Source: an uncultured Clostridia bacterium
Lineage (GTDB): Bacteria > Bacillota_A > Clostridia > Oscillospirales > Oscillospiraceae
DNA: 8,434 nt
Direction: 5' to 3'
Assembly (NCBI GenBank): GCA_947167435.1
Contig: CAMVIC010000060.1
Location: forward strand, 1 to 8,434
Position 1 is the stretch's first letter, and each line of letters starts with the position of its first letter. The translations under genes and the position numbers were made by a program. This document shows, piece by piece, positions 4,313-8,434 of the stretch. A model generated the notes under the pieces. The model did not search any database and was not told the DNA's origin. It was given only the letters and a program-made list of their open reading frames with translations.

Positions 4313-6833
4313 ATAGTTCTTCCCGCAGCAGCGGCGCCAGATAGCGTCCGGTGACGCTGTCCGGGTTTGCCGCGATCTCCTCCGGCGTGCCGAAGGCGAC
4401 GATGCGTCCCCCCTGCTCGCCGCCGCCCGGCCCCATGTCGATCACATAATCGGCGTTGGCAATCAGGTCCAGATCGTGCTCAATGACCACCAGGGTAGCT
4501 CCCGCCTCCACCAGACGGTTGAACACGCCCAGCAGCACCTGCACGTCCAGCGGATGCAGGCCGATGGTGGGTTCGTCAAACACGAAAACCGAGTCCTCCT
4601 GGCTGCGTCCCATCTCGGCGGCCAGCTTCAGCCGCTGAGCCTCGCCGCCGGACAGGGCCGGGGTGTCCTCCCCCAGGGTCAGATAGCCAAGGCCCAGGCC
4701 CTGCAGCACCGCCAGCTTTTCCGCGATCTTCCGATGCCCGGCGAAAAGCGTCAGCGCCTCGCTGACCGTCATGGCCATCAGCTCCGGCAGGGCGTAGTCC
4801 CGCCGGGCGTTTTTCGGCCGCAGGCGCAACGCATCCGCCTCGGGTGCGTAGCGATTGCCGCCGCAGTCGGGGCAGGTGATGGTCACGTCCGGCAGAAACT
4901 GCACGTCCAGGGAAATCTGCCCGGTTCCGTCGCAGGTGGGGCAGCGCAACGAACCCGTATTGTAGGAAAAGGCGCCGGCGTTCAGCTTTCTGCGCTTTGC
5001 CTCCTCCGTGCCAGCGTACAGCCTTCTCAGCTCGTCCAGCACGCCGCTGTAGGTGGCCACCGTGGAGCGGATGTTGACGCCGATGGGTGAGGCGTCGATC
5101 AGGTTGGCGCGGCTGATGCCCGGGGCCTCTATCTGCAGCACATGCTCCGGCAGCTTCTCACCGCCGGCCGCCGCGTTCAGGGCCGGGATCAGGCTCTCCA
5201 GCACCAGGGTGGTCTTGCCGGAGCCGGACACGCCGGTTACCGCGGTCATTCGCCCGCGCGGAAGCTCCGTCCGCAGGGCCCGGACCGTGTGGATGGGTCC
5301 GGTCTCCAGGCGGATGCTGCCCTTTTCAAACAGCCGGTCACGGTCTGTCCGCTGCCGGGTCAGCACCCGCTCCTTTCCCGTAAGAAAGGGGCCGATTTTG
5401 GACGCGGGGTTTTCCGCGACCTCCTCCACCGTGCCGGCGGCCACCACGGTGCCGCCCTCGTGCCCGGCCAGGGGGCCCATCTCGATCATATAGTCCGCCT
5501 GACGGAGCACCCGCACGTCGTGGTCCACCAGCACCACGGAGTTGCCTTCGGCCAGAAGGCTGTCCACCACGGCCATCAGGCCGTCGGTATTGGAGGGGTG
5601 CAGGCCGATGCTGGGCTCGTCCAGCACGTAGAGAACGCCGGTGGTCTCGTTGCGCACCGCCCGGGAGAGCTGGACGCGCTGCCGCTCGCCGGTGGAGAGG
5701 GTGCTGCTGGCCCGGTCCAGGGACAGGTACCCCAGACCCAGCTCCTGCAGCCGACGGGCATTGTCCAGGAAGGAGCGGATGATGCTGTCCGCCATGGGCC
5801 GCAGCTCCTGTGGCAGCGTGGCCGGCACAGTCTGAATCCAGGCCGTCAGGGCGTCCAGGCTCATGGCGGTGGCCTCCGCCAGGTTCTTGCCCGCCAGGGT
5901 GCTGGAGCGCACCTTCGCGCTGAGCCGGGTGCCGCCGCAGTCGGGGCAGGGCGCCTCGTGCAGGAATTTCTCCACCCGCTTCATGCCCTTCTCGTCCTTC
6001 ACCTTGGCCAGGGCGTTTTCCACGGTGTGAACCGCGCTGTAATAGGTGAAATCCATCTCTGCGGCCACGTTGGTCTTCTCGTTTACATAGAGGATGTGCC
6101 GCTTTTCCGCCGGTCCGTGGAGGACGATCTCCTTCTCCTCCGGCGTCAGGTCCCGATAGGGCACGTCGGTGCGCACCCCCATGTCCCGGGCCAGGTCCTT
6201 CATCAACGACCACATCAGGCTCTGCCAGGGCGCCACCGCCCCCTGCTCGATGCTCAAACTCTCATCCGGCACCAGCGTGCTCTCGTCCACGGTCCGCACC
6301 ACGCCCGTTCCGCCGCAGCCGGGGCAGGCCCCGTCGGAATTGAAGGCCATGGCCTCCGCCCCCGGGCCGTAAAACTCCGCGCCGCAGACCGGGCAGCGGG
6401 TGGGCAGCATCAGCGCCACGTCCATGCTGGGCGGGCAGGGATGCCCGTTGGGGCAGCAGTGGCTGCCCAGTCGGGAGAACAGCAGCCGCAGGCTGTTGAG
6501 CAGCTCCGACGCGGTGCCGAAGGTGCTGCGTACGCCGGGGATGCCGGGCCGCTGGTGCAGCGCCAGCGCCGCCGGCACATGGCGGATCTCGTCCATGTCC
6601 GCCCGGCCTGCCTGGGTGATTCGCCGCCGGGTATAAGTGGACAGCGCCTCCAGATACCGGCGGGAGCCCTCGGCATACAGGGTGCCGAGAGCCAGGGAGG
6701 ACTTGCCGGAGCCGGACACCCCCGCGATGGCCACCAGCTTTCCCAGGGGGATATCCACGTCAATGTTTTTCAGGTTGTGTACCCGCGCGCCGCGAACCTC
6801 GATGTTCACGGGCGCTTTCTGTTTCTCCGCCAT
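4311..6833 (-). CDS. uvrA: UvrA-like excinuclease ATPase lacking the UvrB-binding domain (UvrA2 type)
   Basis: An 840-residue double ABC ATPase of the UvrA family, which scans DNA for damage. Both nucleotide sites are complete: Walker A GVSGSGKSS (38-46) and GVSGSGKTT (534-542), Walker B LYVLDEPSIGLHP (401-413) and VFVFDEPTIGLHP (749-761), H-loops VDHD (437-440) and IEHD (784-787). The second signature is the usual LSGGEAQR (727-734); the first is LSTGERQR (379-386) instead of LSGGE. Zinc fingers C147/C150/C170/C173 and C631/C634/C654/C657 both have C-x2-C-x19-C-x2-C spacing, and the CPDCGGTRL element is at 296-304. Normal UvrA is about 940 residues; here only about 20 residues separate HCCPNGH from the first zinc finger, where UvrA carries the UvrB-binding domain. 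It therefore resembles UvrA2/DrrC-type paralogues, linked in other bacteria to tolerance of DNA-binding drugs or damage, and probably is not the housekeeping UvrA. AAAGGA (6842-6847) lies eight bases before the ATG. It is the second gene after the VOC gene. Confidence 0.93.
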   Translation of the reverse strand: MAEKQKAPVNIEVRGARVHNLKNIDVDIPLGKLVAIAGVSGSGKSSLALGTLYAEGSRRYLEALSTYTRRRITQAGRADMDEIRHVPAALALHQRPGIPGVRSTFGTASELLNSLRLLFSRLGSHCCPNGHPCPPSMDVALMLPTRCPVCGAEFYGPGAEAMAFNSDGACPGCGGTGVVRTVDESTLVPDESLSIEQGAVAPWQSLMWSLMKDLARDMGVRTDVPYRDLTPEEKEIVLHGPAEKRHILYVNEKTNVAAEMDFTYYSAVHTVENALAKVKDEKGMKRVEKFLHEAPCPDCGGTRLSAKVRSSTLAGKNLAEATAMSLDALTAWIQTVPATLPQELRPMADSIIRSFLDNARRLQELGLGYLSLDRASSTLSTGERQRVQLSRAVRNETTGVLYVLDEPSIGLHPSNTDGLMAVVDSLLAEGNSVVLVDHDVRVLRQADYMIEMGPLAGHEGGTVVAAGTVEEVAENPASKIGPFLTGKERVLTRQRTDRDRLFEKGSIRLETGPIHTVRALRTELPRGRMTAVTGVSGSGKTTLVLESLIPALNAAAGGEKLPEHVLQIEAPGISRANLIDASPIGVNIRSTVATYSGVLDELRRLYAGTEEAKRRKLNAGAFSYNTGSLRCPTCDGTGQISLDVQFLPDVTITCPDCGGNRYAPEADALRLRPKNARRDYALPELMAMTVSEALTLFAGHRKIAEKLAVLQGLGLGYLTLGEDTPALSGGEAQRLKLAAEMGRSQEDSVFVFDEPTIGLHPLDVQVLLGVFNRLVEAGATLVVIEHDLDLIANADYVIDMGPGGGEQGGRIVAFGTPEEIAANPDSVTGRYLAPLLREEL

Positions 6834-6863
6834 GGAGTATATCCTTTCCGTTTATGATCGTAT

Positions 6864-7247
6864 TTATTCATGCAGCTCCAGGGGCAGGCCGTCCGGGTCG
6901 AAGAAGAAGGTCATCTTCTTCCCGGTGAAGGTATCGGTCCGCACCGGTTCACAGGGGATGCCCAGCGCGGAAAGCTGCGCGATGGCGTCTTCAATCCGCT
7001 CCACCCGAAAGGCCAGGTGCCGCAATCCGCAGGCCTCCGGATAGGAGGGCCGCTTCGGCGGATGCTCCGGGGCAAAGATCTCCAGCTCCGTATCCCCGTT
7101 GAGGCGCAGGTCCAGCTTCCAGTCCCGCTTCTCCGGGCGGTAATTCTCCCGGAGCACGGGAAAGCCCAGCTTTTCCACGTAGAATTCCCGGGAAGATGCG
7201 TAGTCGGAAACGATGATGGCGATGTGGTGAATTGACGAAAGCTCCAC
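6864..7247 (-). CDS. YaeR-like VOC family metalloprotein (glyoxalase/bleomycin-resistance fold)
   Basis: A 127-residue single-chain VOC protein with two beta-alpha-beta-beta-beta modules. It resembles the YaeR/SMU1112c subgroup throughout: IHHIAIIVSDYASSREFYVEKLGF near the N-terminus, RDWKLDLRLNGDTELEIF at 41-58, RPSYPEACGLRHLAF at 66-80, TGKKMTFFFDPDGLPLELHE at the end. The four expected metal ligands are present: His8, Glu56, His77, Glu124. The substrate of this subgroup is not established; glyoxalase-like isomerisation or small-toxin binding are the usual suggestions. The start is GTG (7245-7247), supported by AGAGGGGA seven bases upstream and by the alignment of the first strand; no ATG fits. 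The UvrA-like gene follows 30 bases later on the same strand, and a strong promoter precedes it, so the two form an operon. A joint role in coping with an electrophile or DNA-damaging compound is inference. Confidence 0.93.
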   Translation of the reverse strand: MELSSIHHIAIIVSDYASSREFYVEKLGFPVLRENYRPEKRDWKLDLRLNGDTELEIFAPEHPPKRPSYPEACGLRHLAFRVERIEDAIAQLSALGIPCEPVRTDTFTGKKMTFFFDPDGLPLELHE

Positions 7248-7254
7248 GCTTTTT

Positions 7255-7262
7255 TCCCCTCT
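7255..7262 (-). promoter_or_regulatory. Ribosome binding site supporting the GTG start of the VOC gene
   Basis: On the minus strand AGAGGGGA lies seven bases before GTG at 7245-7247. This near-consensus site with ideal spacing fixes the non-ATG start. Confidence 0.8.
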
Positions 7263-7288
7263 CCGGCCTGCCGCCGCTGTTTTCCGTC

Positions 7289-7317
7289 AGTATAGCATGG
7301 TTTTCAAAACCGGTCAA
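7289..7317 (-). promoter_or_regulatory. Strong sigma70-type promoter of the VOC-UvrA-like operon
   Basis: On the minus strand TTGACC (-35, 7312-7317) and TATACT (-10, 7289-7294) are separated by exactly 17 bases, and TGC directly precedes the -10 (extended -10). Each hexamer matches consensus at five of six positions. Transcription would begin near 7282, giving a leader of about 35 bases with the VOC ribosome binding site in it. This is the best promoter in the window. Confidence 0.82.
7299..7311 (-). promoter_or_regulatory. 13-bp perfect palindrome inside the promoter spacer, likely operator
   Basis: GGTTTTGAAAACC (minus strand) has 6-bp arms around one central base and lies wholly between the -35 and -10, touching the -35. 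A further GGTTT half-site overlaps the -35 (7316-7320). A dimeric regulator bound here would block or remodel RNA polymerase access. The regulator is not encoded in the window and cannot be named. Confidence 0.5.
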
Positions 7318-7360
7318 ACCCGATCGGTCTGCGCCTCGCCTTCCTACACCGCATCCCGGC

Positions 7361-7400
7361 AGCAAAAGAGCGGACGACAGAACTCGTCCGCTCTTTTGCT
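7361..7400 (-). terminator. Strong hairpin terminator, second of a tandem pair
   Basis: A 17-bp perfect stem (AGCAAAAGAGCGGACGA at 7361-7377 with 7384-7400) and six-base loop. Its GC-rich core is flanked by an A-run on one side and a TCTTTT run on the other, so it can work as an intrinsic terminator in both directions. It lies downstream of the four-TM gene on the minus strand and upstream of the VOC promoter, insulating the two units. Confidence 0.75.
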
Positions 7401-7405
7401 CAGCT

Positions 7406-7436
7406 TGTCAAAAAAGCCCTTCAGACTTTTTTGACA
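7406..7436 (-). terminator. A/T-rich hairpin directly after the four-TM gene, first of a tandem pair
   Basis: An 11-bp perfect stem (TGTCAAAAAAG at 7406-7416 with 7426-7436) and nine-base loop. Read on the minus strand, GGGC leads into six T within the distal arm. It begins 16 bases after the stop codon of the four-TM gene. The low-GC stem makes it a weaker terminator than its neighbour at 7361-7400; together they form a double stop. Confidence 0.6.
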
Positions 7437-7452
7437 GCCGCAGCCCTGCATA

Positions 7453-8434
7453 TCAGAGATTAAGGTCCGGCTTGTTGTCCCTTTGATAGGAACACCAGTT
7501 TCCGTTTTCGGTCAGCTCCTCCCGGGCCAGCACGGTCAGGAGTGCTTCCGTCTGCCCCCGCCGTTCCAGTTGTTCGGACATCTTCGCGTAAAACCGCTCC
7601 ATCTTCTGATGGTCGGAGAGGGTCCGCGGCAGGGAGAGGCGGCCGTAGAAGTTTGCCACAAAGAGGGTCATGGCGGAAATGCTGCCCATCAGCAGCTTCA
7701 GCACCGTGCGCCAGAGCTCCACGTCCGCGACCGCAACGGCGGGGCGGAAGATGAGTCCGCCGCAAAGCAGCTCATATCCCAGGCCCAGCAGATAGAGGCT
7801 TACGCTCAGAATCAGGGCAGTCCGCACGGTGCGTTCGCTGGTTGTGAGCTTCTGCCCGGCGGTTTTGGCGGCCTTCCGGTGGTACTCCCGCTGCGCCTCC
7901 ACCCAGCAGGCGCGAATCTCATGCGTGTCCGCCGGCGCGCCGCCGACCGTCAGGGCGCAGAGGGCGTCCAGGACCCAGGCAGTCTCTTCCTGCTGCGTCC
8001 AGGACAGCAGCTCGCAGGCCTGAACGCGGCTGCCCGCATAGCGCAGATAGGTCTGAACCCGCAGGCACTCCGCAAGAACCCGGTATTCCAGATACCGACG
8101 GTGACAGTCGGAGCGGCGGGCGTAGCGCTGACAGGCCCAGGCGGAAAGCAGCATGACACCGCATACCAGGATCATCCAGATGGCCTGCACCTCGTCGTAC
8201 AGCAGAAACGCAAAGGTCAGCAAGGCACTGGCCACAGCCAGCAGCCCAAGCACGCGCCGATACCGCCCGGCGTACTGCCGGCTGAGTTTTCCCGCCGCGC
8301 GGCTGATTGTCTCCATCTTTTCCAGAGCGGGATCCGCCTCATGTCCGGCGGGGAGACGGGAATTCCCCTCCTCTGAGACCCCGAGGGCATTCTGGTTGAA
8401 ATCATCCGTTTTGCGGAGGATGTCCAGCATCGCC
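7453..8434 (-). CDS. SLATT-like four-TM membrane protein, C-terminal part; 5' end outside the window
   Basis: The frame is open through the right edge; the first in-window ATG (8428-8430) has an Ala codon and no stop before it, and no ribosome binding site can be seen, so the true start is probably outside. Numbering from that ATG (325 residues): hydrophobic segments at about 60-78, 82-100, 204-226 and 242-262 form two TM hairpins around a cytoplasmic helical region of about 100 residues. Between them are YLEYRVLAECLRVQTYL (113-129) and CWVEAQREYHRKAAK (175-189), and the tail has ENGNWCSYQRDNKPDLNL. This 2+2 layout, the YR-LAE-LR and Q-x-x-YH patterns and the tail recall SLATT domains, predicted pore-forming effectors often joined to nucleotide-sensing domains such as SLOG or TIR in conflict systems. 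The opening residues (LRKTDDFNQNA, then a polar stretch) look like a linker after an upstream domain. The assignment is by pattern, not a search. Confidence 0.62.
   Translation of the reverse strand, partial: AMLDILRKTDDFNQNALGVSEEGNSRLPAGHEADPALEKMETISRAAGKLSRQYAGRYRRVLGLLAVASALLTFAFLLYDEVQAIWMILVCGVMLLSAWACQRYARRSDCHRRYLEYRVLAECLRVQTYLRYAGSRVQACELLSWTQQEETAWVLDALCALTVGGAPADTHEIRACWVEAQREYHRKAAKTAGQKLTTSERTVRTALILSVSLYLLGLGYELLCGGLIFRPAVAVADVELWRTVLKLLMGSISAMTLFVANFYGRLSLPRTLSDHQKMERFYAKMSEQLERRGQTEALLTVLAREELTENGNWCSYQRDNKPDLNL

Noticed and set aside
4026..4316. Overlapping plus-strand frame running from the feoAB end through the Cys-rich gene
   Set aside because: The frame starting at 4109 has the ribosome binding site and the known TM plus Cys cluster architecture; this one is an out-of-frame shadow.
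5142..6857. 571-codon open frame antisense to the UvrA-like gene
   Set aside because: Same His/Gln/Gly-rich shadow composition, no ribosome binding site, and the minus strand encodes a full double ABC ATPase.
7483..8376. 297-codon open frame antisense to the SLATT-like gene
   Set aside because: Low-complexity shadow of a GC-rich membrane protein gene; the minus strand frame has coherent TM segments.

Overview
This window looks like chromosome from a GC-rich Firmicute, most likely a gut-type clostridium. The grounds are strong GGAGG-like ribosome binding sites, compact same-strand gene clusters, a FeoA-FeoB fusion followed by the small Cys-rich FeoB-associated protein, and a UvrA-like protein with the LSTGERQR signature. 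No tRNA, rRNA, CRISPR array, insertion sequence or integrase is visible. The taxonomic placement is inference from gene content and base composition.

Left block, plus strand (1-1616): the 3' end of a VanX-type D-Ala-D-Ala dipeptidase, a small GC-rich hairpin, a TraX-family membrane protein, and a GNAT acetyltransferase whose ribosome binding site overlaps the traX-like stop codon. A long perfect hairpin (17-bp arms) follows the acetyltransferase.

Centre, plus strand (1670-4312): an iron-uptake transcription unit. It has a plausible promoter with inverted repeats over its start region, then a single gene encoding a FeoA domain fused to a complete FeoB ferrous-iron permease, then a 52-residue membrane-anchored Cys-rich partner. 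A classical Rho-independent terminator closes it, and the T-run of that terminator overlaps the stop codon of the convergent gene.

Right block, minus strand (4311-8434), read from right to left: the C-terminal part of a four-TM protein that resembles the SLATT family of predicted membrane effectors; two consecutive hairpins; a very good sigma70-type promoter with a 13-bp palindrome inside its 17-bp spacer; a YaeR-like VOC metalloprotein starting at GTG; and, 30 bases on, a UvrA-like double ABC ATPase that lacks the UvrB-binding domain. The VOC and UvrA-like genes appear to be one regulated operon, a combination that would suit damage or toxic-compound protection.

The most interesting items are the SLATT-like protein cut by the right edge, the UvrA-like protein without a UvrB docking site under a palindrome-bearing promoter, and the long hairpin abutting the feoAB promoter. 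No clearly new multi-gene system can be demonstrated from this window alone.
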